NCBI GenBank assembly: GCA_031396695.1
Contig: JANNLG010000008.1
Location: forward strand, 1 to 64,000
DNA length: 64,000 nt
From: VGRW01 sp031396695
GTDB lineage: Bacteria; Myxococcota_A; UBA9160; SZUA-336
Reading direction: 5' to 3'
Positions 39,715-48,605 of this stretch are shown here, piece by piece. The position numbers and the translations under genes are program-made. The notes under the pieces were generated by a model. It searched no databases. It saw only the letters and a list, made by a program, of their open reading frames with translations, and was not told where the DNA came from. How positions within the stretch are numbered: the stretch's first letter is position 1; each line of letters begins with the position of its first letter.

Positions 39715-41075
39715 ACGCGGACGGAGATTCGCCCGCCCACGCGAAGCCACGCGGGTGGTTCCGAACCGGACTCGAAGTCGACGAGCGCCCCACGGCTCGG
39801 CTCCGGCGCGATCGCAATCGCCAGCGTCGGGCTGCACAGCCGGACGCGGATCGGCGGCTCCACCGGTGGCTGCCACGAGCCGTCGTCGGTGGAATGGCGC
39901 TCGGTCGCGAGCTCGAGCTCGCCGTCGACTTCGCGCACGCGCGTGGTCCCGAACGCGCCCGAGTACGCGCCGGTGTAGGGCGCGAGCGCGGGCTGCGTCG
40001 CGAGCGGAGTCGGGTCCGACCAAGCGCGCCCGCCGACCTCGCCGACCAGCCAGCGCGTGAGCTCCGTGTGCAACAGCCCGCCGCCGGTCGAGTTCGTGAG
40101 CACCACCATCGCCAGGTCGAGCGCCGGCGCGAACAGCGTGTAGCTGCAGTAGCCGACCGTCAGCCCGCCGTGATTCAACACGCGCGCGGCCGGATCGTTG
40201 CGCACCGCCCAGCCCAGACCCTGGCCCGAGAGTGGATTCCAGGCCGGAAGCTGGTCCTCGCACGCTCGCGCGCGCAGGTCGGCGGCCAACACCGGAGTCG
40301 AGTCGGCGTCCGGGCGGCCGAGCCAGAAGCGCAGCCAGCGCAACAGATCCGACGCGCAGCTCACGAGCCCGCCCGCCGGTGCGTCGATCGGCGTCAGCTC
40401 CCAGCCGCGCTGCCAGCCGCCGCCGGACAGCGGAATCGGCTCGCGCCCCGGCAGAGACAGGTGTCGCATCGCCACGCGGTGGAAGATCGCCTCGTCGGCG
40501 CGCGTGCAGGTTCGCGTCATGCGGAGCGGCGCGAGAATCTGCTCACGCAGCACCGTCTCGTACGGCTTGCCGCGAAGCACTTCGACCAGCCGCCCCGCCA
40601 GGCTGAAGCCCGCGTTGCAGTAGCTCCACGGTCCACCGGGCGAAACGAGCTGGCGCGCGCGAGCGAGAGTGTCGAACGGATTGTCGAGTTCGGGCGGCTT
40701 CGGCTGGCGCACGAACAGCGCGTCTCCGTCGAGACCCACGCGATGGCTGAGCAGGTGACGGACCGTGACCGCGTCGTCGTAGCGCCGCTCCGGCATGCGC
40801 AGCGCGGGCAGGTACGTGCGCACCGGATCGTCGAGCCCGAGCGCGCCCTCGGCCACGAGCTGCAGCACCAACGTCGCGGTGAAGGGCTTCGAGTTCGAGG
40901 CGATCTGAAATAGCGTGTCGGGATCGACGGGCAGCGGATGCCTGATGTGCGTGACGCCGCGGCAGACGTGGAAGGCCTCGCCGCGCAGATCCACGCCGAC
41001 GGCGACGCCGGGAACGTTGTGGCGCTCGGCCAGCGCCGAGACACGCTCGCGCAGCGCTCGTTCGAGTTCGGTCAT
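39711..41075 (-). CDS. Serine hydrolase, class C beta-lactamase fold
   Basis: A 454-residue member of the beta-lactamase/penicillin-binding-protein-like hydrolases. SNSK in QIASNSKPFTATLVLQL supplies the nucleophile and lysine. YCN in WSYCNAGFSLAG is the second motif, and HGG in LNHGGLTVGYCS the third. A C-terminal beta-rich extension of about 120 residues follows. No signal peptide is seen, so it may be cytoplasmic and act on esters or peptides. It is last in the minus-strand run that begins at bioF, nine bases after the aminotransferase gene. Confidence 0.85.
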   Translation of the reverse strand: MTELERALRERVSALAERHNVPGVAVGVDLRGEAFHVCRGVTHIRHPLPVDPDTLFQIASNSKPFTATLVLQLVAEGALGLDDPVRTYLPALRMPERRYDDAVTVRHLLSHRVGLDGDALFVRQPKPPELDNPFDTLARARQLVSPGGPWSYCNAGFSLAGRLVEVLRGKPYETVLREQILAPLRMTRTCTRADEAIFHRVAMRHLSLPGREPIPLSGGGWQRGWELTPIDAPAGGLVSCASDLLRWLRFWLGRPDADSTPVLAADLRARACEDQLPAWNPLSGQGLGWAVRNDPAARVLNHGGLTVGYCSYTLFAPALDLAMVVLTNSTGGGLLHTELTRWLVGEVGGRAWSDPTPLATQPALAPYTGAYSGAFGTTRVREVDGELELATERHSTDDGSWQPPVEPPIRVRLCSPTLAIAIAPEPSRGALVDFESGSEPPAWLRVGGRISVRV

Positions 41076-41084
41076 CGGCGAAGC

Positions 41085-42188
41085 CTAGAGGGCGGCGCGC
41101 ACCCGACGCGCGATCTCCTTCGCGTCGGCGCTCGACAGCTCGGGGAAGATCGGCAGCGACAGCACTTCGCTCGCGGCGGCTTCGGTGATCGGCAGCGAGA
41201 CCTTGCGTTCCGCGTACACCGGCAGCTGGTGGATCGGAATCGGGTAGTAGATCTGTGAAGCGATTCCGGCCGCGTCGAGCGCCTTGGACACCGCGTCGCG
41301 CCTGCCGCCCGAGATGCGCAGCGTGTACTGGTGGAACACGTGAGTGCAGCCGCTCGCGACACTCGGCGGTGTGAGGCCGGGAATGCCGCCGAGGTTGGCG
41401 GTATACGAAGCCGCGACGCGGCGTCGCTCGTCGTTCCAGCGCGCGACGTGCGGCAGCTTCACGCGCAGAAGCGACGCCTGGATCTCGTCGAGGCGAGCGT
41501 TGTAGCCGATCTCGGTGTTTACGTAGCGTTGGCGCGAGCCGTGCGCGCGCAGGCTGCGCACCGAGTCGGCGATGCGCTCGTCGTTGGTCGCGATCAGGCC
41601 CGCCTCGCCGAACGCGCCGAGATTCTTGGACGGAAAAAACGAGAACGCCGCCGCTTCCCCGAGCCCGCCGATCTTCGTGCCCGCGAGCTCGGCACCGAAG
41701 GCCTGCGCCGCGTCCTCGAGCAGCGCGATCTCGCGTCCGCGCACCAGCTCGCGCAGCGCCAGCATGTCCGCGGGATGGCCGAACAGGTGCACCGGCACGA
41801 TCGCGCGTGTGCGCGGCGTGAGCAGCGCGCGCGCCGAAGCCGGATCGAGACAGAACGTGACCGGATCGATCTCGCCGAAAACCGGCGTCGCGCCGACCAG
41901 GCTCACCGCCTCGGCCGTCGCGAAGAACGTGAACGACGGCACGATCACTTCGTGGCCCGGCCCGATGCCGAGCGCCCGCAGGCCCAGCACCAGCGCGTCC
42001 GTGCCCGAGCCCACGCCGATCGCGAAGCGCACGCCCAGAAACGCGGCCGCCTCGCGCTCGAACGCCTCGACGTTCGGACCCAGGATGAATCGACCCGAGC
42101 GCAGCACGCCGAGCACTGCACGCTCGAGCTCCGGCCACAGGGCCTGGGTTTGCTGCTCGAGATCGACCATCGGAATCTTCGCGGTCAA
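41085..42188 (-). CDS. DegT/DnrJ/EryC1/StrS family aminotransferase
   Basis: A 367-residue PLP-dependent sugar aminotransferase. Family marks: MVDLEQQ, GPNVEAFE, GVGSGTDALVLGLRALGIGPG (first part), PSFTFFATAEAV, LLEDAAQAFGA and the Schiff-base Lys in SFFPSKNLGAFGE. C-terminal IYYPIPIHQLPVY is typical of enzymes making amino sugars for surface glycans. No glycan biosynthesis genes flank it, so its sugar is unknown. Confidence 0.92.
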   Translation of the reverse strand: MTAKIPMVDLEQQTQALWPELERAVLGVLRSGRFILGPNVEAFEREAAAFLGVRFAIGVGSGTDALVLGLRALGIGPGHEVIVPSFTFFATAEAVSLVGATPVFGEIDPVTFCLDPASARALLTPRTRAIVPVHLFGHPADMLALRELVRGREIALLEDAAQAFGAELAGTKIGGLGEAAAFSFFPSKNLGAFGEAGLIATNDERIADSVRSLRAHGSRQRYVNTEIGYNARLDEIQASLLRVKLPHVARWNDERRRVAASYTANLGGIPGLTPPSVASGCTHVFHQYTLRISGGRRDAVSKALDAAGIASQIYYPIPIHQLPVYAERKVSLPITEAAASEVLSLPIFPELSSADAKEIARRVRAAL

Positions 42189-42235
42189 GACGCCACCCCG
42201 TCGCTCTGGACGCGCAGCTTAGCGCAAGGCTCGGC

Positions 42236-42835
42236 TCAGTCCTTCACGATCGAGGCGACGAGCTTCGCGCGCTTGCCGTCCACGGCGACGCGGAAGCGGA
42301 CCTTCGCGCCCGGGTGCTTCGCGCGCAGCGCGGCGGTCTGCTTGCGCACCAGATCGCCGACCTTCGTGCGGTCGGGATCCGGGCCGGACTCGCCCGCGCG
42401 ACGGCGCGCCGCGAGCAGCGCGTCATAGAGCTGATCCATCGGTGCGGACTTGGTGATCGGCGCCGGCGTGTCGGTGGACTCGGGAAGCGGCGCCGCCCCC
42501 TTCGCAGCCACGCCGCGCTCGCGCTCGTGCAGCGCGGCCTTGAAGCGATGGCCCTTGTACGTGCCCGACTCGATCTGCCGGATCGTGCGTCCCCACTGCT
42601 GCCGGTAGATCTGGAACTTCGAGTTGAGCTGATTGAAGCGAAATTTCTGGTGCGTCTTGCGCAGGATCTGGTTCGCGTACTTGACGATGATCTTCTGCAT
42701 GCGGCCCTGCAGAACGTTCGGCGGGCGTTTCAGGATGCCGAGGAAGAACTGGTCGTACTCCACGCGCAGGCGCTTCAGGCCCTGATCGAGCTCTTCGAGC
42801 TCCTCGTCCACGGGGTCTTGCTGGCCGCGCGCCAT
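42236..42835 (-). CDS. MXAN_5187 C-terminal domain-like protein
   Basis: A 199-residue basic, mostly helical cytoplasmic protein. The core (about residues 20-105) contains RLRVEYDQFFLGILKRPP, the LRKTHQKFRFNQLNSKFQIY segment and RTIRQIESGTYKGHRF. This resembles the domain at the C-terminus of Myxococcus MXAN_5187, found mainly in deltaproteobacteria and of unknown function. A Pro-rich linker and a basic C-terminal domain follow (residues 130-199). ATG 42835 starts MARGQQDPVDEE; a TTG at 42865 is an alternative. It lies 36 bases after bioD. Confidence 0.65.
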   Translation of the reverse strand: MARGQQDPVDEELEELDQGLKRLRVEYDQFFLGILKRPPNVLQGRMQKIIVKYANQILRKTHQKFRFNQLNSKFQIYRQQWGRTIRQIESGTYKGHRFKAALHERERGVAAKGAAPLPESTDTPAPITKSAPMDQLYDALLAARRRAGESGPDPDRTKVGDLVRKQTAALRAKHPGAKVRFRVAVDGKRAKLVASIVKD

Positions 42836-42871
42836 CGAGCAGATTTCGGCCTCGGAGCCAAGCAACTTGAG

Positions 42872-43543
42872 TCAGGAGTTGCCGGTCGCGGTCAGCCACG
42901 CCGCGGCGTCGAAATGCCCGGGAAGCTGCCGGCTGCCGTGGGGCAGCTCCGCGAGCAGGGGCACCGGCAAGCGCTCGAGCAGCAGGTCGAGATTGCTCCG
43001 ATCCGCAGGCGATAGAGCCGCGCTGGCGTGGCTGATCACGACGCCGAGCACGCGCAGGTCGCGCGCGCGCGCGGCCTCGAGCGTCAGCAGAGTGTGGTTG
43101 ATCGTGCCGAGCGTCGCGCGCGAGGCGACCAGGAGCGGCAAGCGGAGCCGACGCGCGAGGCCCGCCATGTCGAGCCCCGTCGCGATCGGCACGAGCAGTC
43201 CGCCGGCGCCTTCGACGATCACGAGATCCGCGTCTTTGCGAGCGGCCGCGAGCGCGAACTCGATGCGCGCGGCGTCGATCGCGATCCCTTCGGCGCGCGC
43301 GGCGACTTCGGGCGCGGCGGGCAGCGCGAAGCGGTAGGGGCAGAGACGCTCGAGCGGCGCATCGTCGCCGGCGGCTTCGGCAAGCGCCCGTGCGTCGGCC
43401 GGCAGGCCGTCGAGGCAACCCGTTTCGATCGGCTTCAGCACGCGCACGCGCCGGCCGGCCGCGCGCAGGCTGCGGGCGAGCGCGCAGGCGACGAAGGTCT
43501 TTCCGCAGCCGGTGTCTGTGCCGGTCACGAACACGGCGCTCAC
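42872..43543 (-). CDS. bioD: Dethiobiotin synthetase
   Basis: BioD closes the ureido ring of dethiobiotin from diaminopelargonate, CO2 and ATP; 223 residues. P-loop FVTGTDTGCGKTFVACALA, LKPIETGC, the VEGAGGLLVPI metal-binding segment and NHTLLTLEAA are present. GTG 43543 overlaps the bioA stop. It is the third gene of bioF, bioA, bioD. Confidence 0.93.
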   Translation of the reverse strand: MSAVFVTGTDTGCGKTFVACALARSLRAAGRRVRVLKPIETGCLDGLPADARALAEAAGDDAPLERLCPYRFALPAAPEVAARAEGIAIDAARIEFALAAARKDADLVIVEGAGGLLVPIATGLDMAGLARRLRLPLLVASRATLGTINHTLLTLEAARARDLRVLGVVISHASAALSPADRSNLDLLLERLPVPLLAELPHGSRQLPGHFDAAAWLTATGNS

Positions 43544-44898
43544 GCGCCGGTCACTTCCGCAATGCACTTCGAGAGCGCGTCGACGATCGCGTCGATCTCG
43601 GCCTCGCTCACCGAGAGCGGCGGCATCACCACCACCGTGTCGGCGAGCGGCCGCAAGATGATCCCGTGCTTGCGCATGGCGTTGCAAACCAGGTGACCCA
43701 CGCGGTCGCGCGGGTCGAACGGCGCGCGCGTCGCACGATCCTTGACCAGCTCGATGCCGGCGATCAGTCCGAGCCGGCGGATCTCGCCCACGCACGCGCG
43801 CGAGCGCAGCTCTTCCAGCCGCCGGCCCAGGTGTGCGCTGGTGCGCGCGACGCGGCCCAGCACATCCTCCGTCTCGAAGATTTCGAGGTTCGCGAGTGCG
43901 GCGGCGCAGCCGAGCGCGTTGCCTGAGTAGGAGTGGCCGTGGAAGAACTGCCGCGCGGCGTGGGTCGGCGCCAGAAACGCGGAGAAGATCTCCTCGGTCG
44001 CTAGCGTCGCGGCCAGCGGCAGGTAGCCGCCGGTCATGCCCTTCGCGATCGCCATCACGTCGGGTGACACGTTCTCGTGTTGGCAGGCGAACATCTTGCC
44101 CGTGCGTCCGAAGCCGGTGGCGACCTCGTCCACGATCAGGAGCGTGCCGTGCCGATCGCACAGCTCGCGCACACGGCGCAGCCAGCCGTCGGGAAGCAGG
44201 AGCATGCCGGCGGCGGCCTGCAGGAGCGGCTCGACCACCACGCCGGCGACCTCGTGCCCATGCTTGGCGAGGATTCCTTCGAGCGACTCGAGGCAGTGGA
44301 TCCCGCAGGTCGCGAGCTCGAGACCGTACGGACAGCGGTAGCAGTAGGCGTTCTGCGCGCGCAGCACGTCGAAGACGAGCGGGCGGAACGCCTCGTGGAA
44401 GAGCTCGATGCCGCCCACCGCGACCGCGCCCAGCGTGTCGCCGTGGTACGCGTCGCGCAGCGCGACGAAGCGCGTGCGCACGCGCGTCTCCTCGCTCTTC
44501 TGCTGCCAGTACTGGAACGCGATCTTGAGCGCGACCTCCATGGCGGTCGAGCCGTTGTCGCTGAAGAACACGCGCGTGAGCCCGGGTGGCGCGATCGCGA
44601 CCAGCTTCTCGGCCAGCTCGATCGACGGAACGCCCGCCAGTCCGAGCAGCGTCGAGTGCGCGAGCTTGTCGAGCTGCTCGTGAATGCGCGCGCGCAGGAT
44701 CGGGTGATCGTGACCGTGCAGGTTCACCCACAGCGACGACACGCCGTCGAGATAGCGATTGCCTTCGGTGTCGATCAGGTAGTTGCCCTCGCCACGATCG
44801 ATCACCACCGGGTTGCCGTCCAGCCAGTCGCTCATCTGAGTGAACGGGTGCCAGAGCGCGCGCTGGTCGCGCTCGCGCAGCTCGCGCGTGCGGCTCAT
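43540..44898 (-). CDS. bioA: Adenosylmethionine-8-amino-7-oxononanoate aminotransferase
   Basis: BioA transfers the amino group of SAM to KAPA, giving diaminopelargonate; 452 residues. WHPFTQMSDW at the N-terminus is specific to BioA; SDNGSTAMEVALKIA binds PLP phosphate, DEVATGFGRTG carries the Asp, and IAKGMTGGYLPLAATL the Schiff-base Lys. It starts 16 bases after the bioF stop and overlaps bioD. Confidence 0.95.
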   Translation of the reverse strand: MSRTRELRERDQRALWHPFTQMSDWLDGNPVVIDRGEGNYLIDTEGNRYLDGVSSLWVNLHGHDHPILRARIHEQLDKLAHSTLLGLAGVPSIELAEKLVAIAPPGLTRVFFSDNGSTAMEVALKIAFQYWQQKSEETRVRTRFVALRDAYHGDTLGAVAVGGIELFHEAFRPLVFDVLRAQNAYCYRCPYGLELATCGIHCLESLEGILAKHGHEVAGVVVEPLLQAAAGMLLLPDGWLRRVRELCDRHGTLLIVDEVATGFGRTGKMFACQHENVSPDVMAIAKGMTGGYLPLAATLATEEIFSAFLAPTHAARQFFHGHSYSGNALGCAAALANLEIFETEDVLGRVARTSAHLGRRLEELRSRACVGEIRRLGLIAGIELVKDRATRAPFDPRDRVGHLVCNAMRKHGIILRPLADTVVVMPPLSVSEAEIDAIVDALSKCIAEVTGA

Positions 44899-44914
44899 CG
44901 CGAGAGCCGCTCGG

Positions 44915-46111
44915 TCATCGGACCCGCAGCTCCGTGAACACCTCGAGCACGCGCGCGATGTCGTCGCTCGAGTGCGCGCAGGTCGGCGTGAAGCGGATGC
45001 GCGCGCTGCCGTGCGGCACCGACGGGTGTCGGATGCCCTGCGCGTACACGCCGCGTTCGAGCGCCGCCTCGCACAGCCGCATCACCGCATCGTTCTCGCC
45101 GACGATCGCGGGCACGATCTGGGTCGTGCTCGCGGCCGTGTCGTAGCCGGCCGCGCGCAGGCCCGCGCGCAGCTGCTCCGAACGCTCGAGCAGGAGCTTG
45201 CGGCGTTCCGGCTCGGCGGCGACGATGCGCAGCGCCTCGCGCGCCGCGCCGAGCGCGGGCGGCGCGACCGCGCAGGTGAAGATGAAGCTGCGCGCGGCGT
45301 TTACTAGGTACTCGCGCACGCGCGCAGAGCACGCGACGAACGCGCCGAAGCTGCCGAGCGCCTTGCCGAGGTTTCCGATCAGGAGATCGACGTCGACGGC
45401 CTCCGCTTCCGCCGCGCCGCGGCCGGCCGCGCCGAGCACGCCGAGCCCGTGCGCGTCGTCGAGCACGACCACCAGCTCGTGCGCGCGCGCGATCGGCACC
45501 AGCTCGCGCAGCACGGCCGTGTCGCCGTCCATGCTGTACACGCCGTCGACCACCAGCACGCGGCGCCGAAAGCCCGCGAGCCCGGCGGCGACACGCGCGA
45601 AGTCGTCCGGGTCGTTGTGGCGGAACACGCGCGTCTGCGCGCGCGAGAGCCTGCAGGCATCGATGATGCTGGCGTGGTTCAAGCTGTCCGAGACGATCAC
45701 GTCGTCGGGTCCGCACAGCGCGCCGAGCACGCCCAGGTTCGCCATGTACCCGCTCGAGAAGACGAGCGCCGCTTCGTGGCCGGCGAAGCGCGCGAGCTCG
45801 AGCTCGAACTCCTCGTGCAGCGACAGGTTGCCGTTGATCAGGCGCGAGCCGGCAGCCGCGGTGCCGAATTCCTGCGCGGCGCGCTGCGCGGCGGCGATCA
45901 CGCGCGCGTCACCGGCGAGGTCGAGATAGTTCGAGCCGGCCAGCATCAGGCAGTCACGGCCGTCGACGCGCATGCGCGGCGCCTGGCGGCCTTCGACGCG
46001 GCGCAAGCGCCGGTGCAGGTTCCGCGCGCGCAGCGTGTCGAGCTCCAGCGCGAGCTCGACATCGAGTGGAGAACTTCTGTTAACTCCCTGGAATGAAAGC
46101 GGATTTGGCAT
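44915..46111 (-). CDS. bioF: 8-amino-7-oxononanoate synthase
   Basis: BioF condenses pimeloyl-ACP (or -CoA) with L-alanine, the first committed step of biotin ring assembly; 398 residues. GSNYLDLAGD, GTAAAGSRLINGN, DSLNHASIIDAC, LDDAHGLGVLG and the Lys in GNLGKALGSFGAF are family marks. ATG 46111 has an AAAGGG site and begins MPNPLSFQ. bioB and the pimelate genes bioC/bioH are not in this window. Related KBL/ALAS enzymes share these motifs, but the bioAD neighbours support BioF. Confidence 0.92.
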   Translation of the reverse strand: MPNPLSFQGVNRSSPLDVELALELDTLRARNLHRRLRRVEGRQAPRMRVDGRDCLMLAGSNYLDLAGDARVIAAAQRAAQEFGTAAAGSRLINGNLSLHEEFELELARFAGHEAALVFSSGYMANLGVLGALCGPDDVIVSDSLNHASIIDACRLSRAQTRVFRHNDPDDFARVAAGLAGFRRRVLVVDGVYSMDGDTAVLRELVPIARAHELVVVLDDAHGLGVLGAAGRGAAEAEAVDVDLLIGNLGKALGSFGAFVACSARVREYLVNAARSFIFTCAVAPPALGAAREALRIVAAEPERRKLLLERSEQLRAGLRAAGYDTAASTTQIVPAIVGENDAVMRLCEAALERGVYAQGIRHPSVPHGSARIRFTPTCAHSSDDIARVLEVFTELRVR

Positions 46112-46119
46112 CGAACCCT

Positions 46120-46149
46120 TTGACAGCCCCTCCCGACGCGGGCTAGACT
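46120..46149 (+). promoter_or_regulatory. Sigma-70-type promoter of the polyprenyl synthase gene
   Basis: TTGACA (46120-46125), an 18-base spacer and TAGACT (46144-46149) lie in the 67-base divergent space between bioF and the polyprenyl synthase gene, about 30 bases from the TTG start. Confidence 0.65.
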
Positions 46150-46178
46150 CGCCGAACCTCCTACCGGATGCAAGCGAG

Positions 46179-47189
46179 TTGACAGCCGCCCCCGATCTCG
46201 AGCGCATCATCTCCTTTCTGCGCGACGACCTCGAGCAGGTCGAGCGCGTCATGCGCGCTGGCATGCGCTCGGTCGCACCCGTCATCCCGACGATCGGCGA
46301 ACACACCTTCGGCAGCGGCGGCAAGCGCGTGCGCCCGGTGATGGTGCTGCTGGCCGCGCGGCTGTGTGGCTACCGCGGTCCGCGCGCGATCCAGATCGCG
46401 GCGGCGGCCGAGTACCTGCACAGCGCGTCGCTGCTGCACGACGACGTGGTCGACGGCGCGGAGACCCGCCGCGGCCGGCCGAGCGTGAACGCGCGCTTCG
46501 GCAGCAAGCTCGCCATCCTGGTCGGCGACTTCCTTTACGCGCGGACCTGTCAGACGCTGGTCGAGGACGGCGACCCCGACATCCTGGCCGCGTTCGCGGA
46601 CAGCATCCGCGCGATGGCCGAGGGCGAAGTTCTGCAGCTCACGCGCAGCTTCGATCCAGAGATGAGCGAGTCCACCTATCTCGAAGTGATCGGCGGCAAA
46701 ACTTCGAGCCTGCTCGCCGCGGCGGCCGAGGCGGGTGCGATCCTCGGCGGTGTCACCCGCTCCGAACGCCGCGCGGTGCGCGAATACGGCTGGCAGCTCG
46801 GCCTCGCCTTCCAACTCGTAGACGACGCGCTCGACTACGCGGGCAGCGAGCAGGACCTGGGCAAGGCGCCGCTCACCGATGTGTCCGAGGGCAAGCTCAC
46901 CCTGCCGCTGATCGCGACCCTGAAGCGCTGCGGCACGGGCGAACGCGACGCGATCTCGTCGCTCTTGAAGGAATTCGCGCTCCAAAGCGCAGCCGGCCGC
47001 GTACCCGACCGCGAGAGCGTGCAGCGCGTCGCGGAGTGCGTGGCCCGACACCACGGAGTGGAGAGCGCGATGTCCCGCGCGCAACAGCTCGGCAGTCAGG
47101 CGCGCGCGCAGATCGAGCCGTTCGTCGATTGCGAGGCGAAGCAGGCGATGCTCGCGTTCGCGGACTTCGTCGTCGGACGGCACAGCTAA
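46179..47189 (+). CDS. ispB: Polyprenyl (octaprenyl-type) diphosphate synthase
   Basis: A trans-prenyltransferase of 336 residues that makes the long side chain of the respiratory quinone. GKRVRPVMVLLAAR, first Asp-rich motif LLHDDVVDGAETRRG and second QLVDDALDY are complete. The residues before the first DDxxD suit a long-chain product, but chain length cannot be read with certainty. TTG 46179 is the first suitable start after the promoter. Confidence 0.88.
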   Translation: MTAAPDLERIISFLRDDLEQVERVMRAGMRSVAPVIPTIGEHTFGSGGKRVRPVMVLLAARLCGYRGPRAIQIAAAAEYLHSASLLHDDVVDGAETRRGRPSVNARFGSKLAILVGDFLYARTCQTLVEDGDPDILAAFADSIRAMAEGEVLQLTRSFDPEMSESTYLEVIGGKTSSLLAAAAEAGAILGGVTRSERRAVREYGWQLGLAFQLVDDALDYAGSEQDLGKAPLTDVSEGKLTLPLIATLKRCGTGERDAISSLLKEFALQSAAGRVPDRESVQRVAECVARHHGVESAMSRAQQLGSQARAQIEPFVDCEAKQAMLAFADFVVGRHS

Positions 47190-47249
47190 GCTCCAAACGT
47201 TTTCCCCGTCTCGCCCACTTTCCTCACCCCACGAAAGGAAAGGCAGGGT

Positions 47250-47594
47250 ATGAAGATCCGAGCAACGATCGTCCGAGCCGCGAGCGCGGTCGCTCTCACG
47301 GCGTTCCTGTGCAACACGGCGCTCGCCGCCGCGAACGAGCCGGCGGGCCACGCCGCCGGCGGCGCCATCGTGGGCGTCGTCAACGTGAACTCGGCCACCG
47401 CGGAGGAGCTCGCGCTGCTCCCCGGTGTCGGGCCCGCGAAGGCGCAGGCGATTCTCGAGTACCGCAAGGAGCACGGCGCGTTCAAGCGCGTCGAGGACCT
47501 GTCCGAGGTCAAGGGAATCGGCGACAAAGCGCTCGAGCGCATGCGGCCGCACGTGGCGCTCGACGGCAAGTCGACCGCGCAGCCCGCGAAGTAA
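47250..47594 (+). CDS. ComEA-type helix-hairpin-helix protein
   Basis: A 114-residue exported protein: signal peptide (residues 1-26), short linker and a ComEA helix-hairpin-helix DNA-binding domain, NVNSATAEELALLPGVGPAK followed by a second hairpin VKGIGDKALERMRP. Such periplasmic proteins bind incoming DNA during transformation. No other competence gene is nearby, so competence is only a possibility. Confidence 0.85.
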   Translation: MKIRATIVRAASAVALTAFLCNTALAAANEPAGHAAGGAIVGVVNVNSATAEELALLPGVGPAKAQAILEYRKEHGAFKRVEDLSEVKGIGDKALERMRPHVALDGKSTAQPAK

Positions 47595-47595
47595 A

Positions 47596-47673
47596 CGGCG
47601 CTCGTTGAGCGCCGAGACACGCTCTCGTTGAGCGGTCCGGGAGCGCGGCCTCCGCACGGGCGGCCGCGCTCCC
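47596..47673 (+). terminator. Two strong hairpins after the comEA-like gene
   Basis: The first hairpin has 8-bp arms (47596-47603 and 47607-47614) and a 3-base loop. The second has perfect 12-bp arms (47639-47650 and 47662-47673) and an 11-base loop. Neither is followed by a T tract, so they may be Rho-assisted terminators or mRNA-end stabilisers. The gap also has no recognisable cobalamin riboswitch. Confidence 0.45.
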
Positions 47674-47717
47674 GTGATCCGCGACGCGTCCACGAGCGAA
47701 GTGCTAGAACACGGCTC

Positions 47718-48605
47718 GTGCGGATCCCCCACTGCGCGCGAATTCTGGCGCTCGCCGTCGTGCTCGCGCTCGCGTGCCGCGCGGGCGAGCCTGAGCCTGG
47801 GGTCGAGGCGGTCGCCAGCGGCGAACCGCGCGTGATCTCGCTCTCGCCGTCGGCGACCGACATCGTGATCGCACTCGGCCGCCGCGACGAGCTGGTCGGT
47901 GTCGATCAGTACTCGCACGCGCTCTCGGGTCTGGGCGACGAGCTGCCGTCGCTCGGCGGGCTGTTCGCGCCGGACCTGGAGCGCGCGATCGAGCTCCGCC
48001 CGACGCTCGTGCTCGGCGTACGCAGCGAGAACCAAGCGGCGTTCTTCGCGCAGCTTCGCGCGCGCGACGTGCGCGTGTACGAGATCGACTCGAGCGGCTC
48101 GCTCGAGTCGGTGCTCGCGACCTACGAAGCGATCGGCGCCCAGCTCGGTCGCGAAGCCGAGGCGCGCACGCTGGTGGCGCAGGTACGCGAGCAGCTCGAC
48201 GCGGTCGCACGCTCCGTCGCCGGGCTCGGCCGGCCGAGCGTCGCGCTGGTCGTCGAGCGCGAGCCGCTCTACGTCGCCGCGGGCGGCAGCTTCGCGAGCT
48301 CGCTGATCGAAGCGGCTGGCGGCCGCAACGTCTTCGCCGACCTGCCGAGCGCCTACCCGCAGGTGTCGCTCGAGCTGCTCGCCGAGCGCGCGCCAGACGT
48401 GCTGATCGATTCGACCCAGAGCCAGCCGCTCGGACCCGAGGCCGAACGCAACGCGCGTTCGTACTGGTCGCGGCACGACTTCGTGCGGCGCGTCGAGCTG
48501 GTTCCGCCCGGCGTCGCGACGCTGCCGGGCGCGCGCTTGCCCGAGGGAGCGCGGATCTTGCGCGCGCGCGTGCACCCCGAGCTCGACGCGAGCGCCGCGC
48601 CGTGA
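47718..48605 (+). CDS. ABC transporter substrate-binding lipoprotein (BtuF-like)
   Basis: A 295-residue periplasmic binding protein of the helical-backbone (BtuF/FhuD) class. The signal ends in a lipobox LALAC. RVISLSPSATDIVIALGRRDELVGV is the diagnostic opening of BtuF proteins (quoted: RVISLSPSATDIVIALG), and LRPTLVLG and AAGGRNVFADLP follow. Ligand is probably cobalamin, heme or an iron-siderophore. The permease and ATPase follow in overlapping order. Confidence 0.87.
   Translation: MRIPHCARILALAVVLALACRAGEPEPGVEAVASGEPRVISLSPSATDIVIALGRRDELVGVDQYSHALSGLGDELPSLGGLFAPDLERAIELRPTLVLGVRSENQAAFFAQLRARDVRVYEIDSSGSLESVLATYEAIGAQLGREAEARTLVAQVREQLDAVARSVAGLGRPSVALVVEREPLYVAAGGSFASSLIEAAGGRNVFADLPSAYPQVSLELLAERAPDVLIDSTQSQPLGPEAERNARSYWSRHDFVRRVELVPPGVATLPGARLPEGARILRARVHPELDASAAP

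Noticed and set aside
47595..47717. Cobalamin riboswitch ahead of the BtuFCD-like genes
   Set aside because: The gap is only 123 bases, filled by two simple hairpins, and conserved B12-box sequences are not seen.
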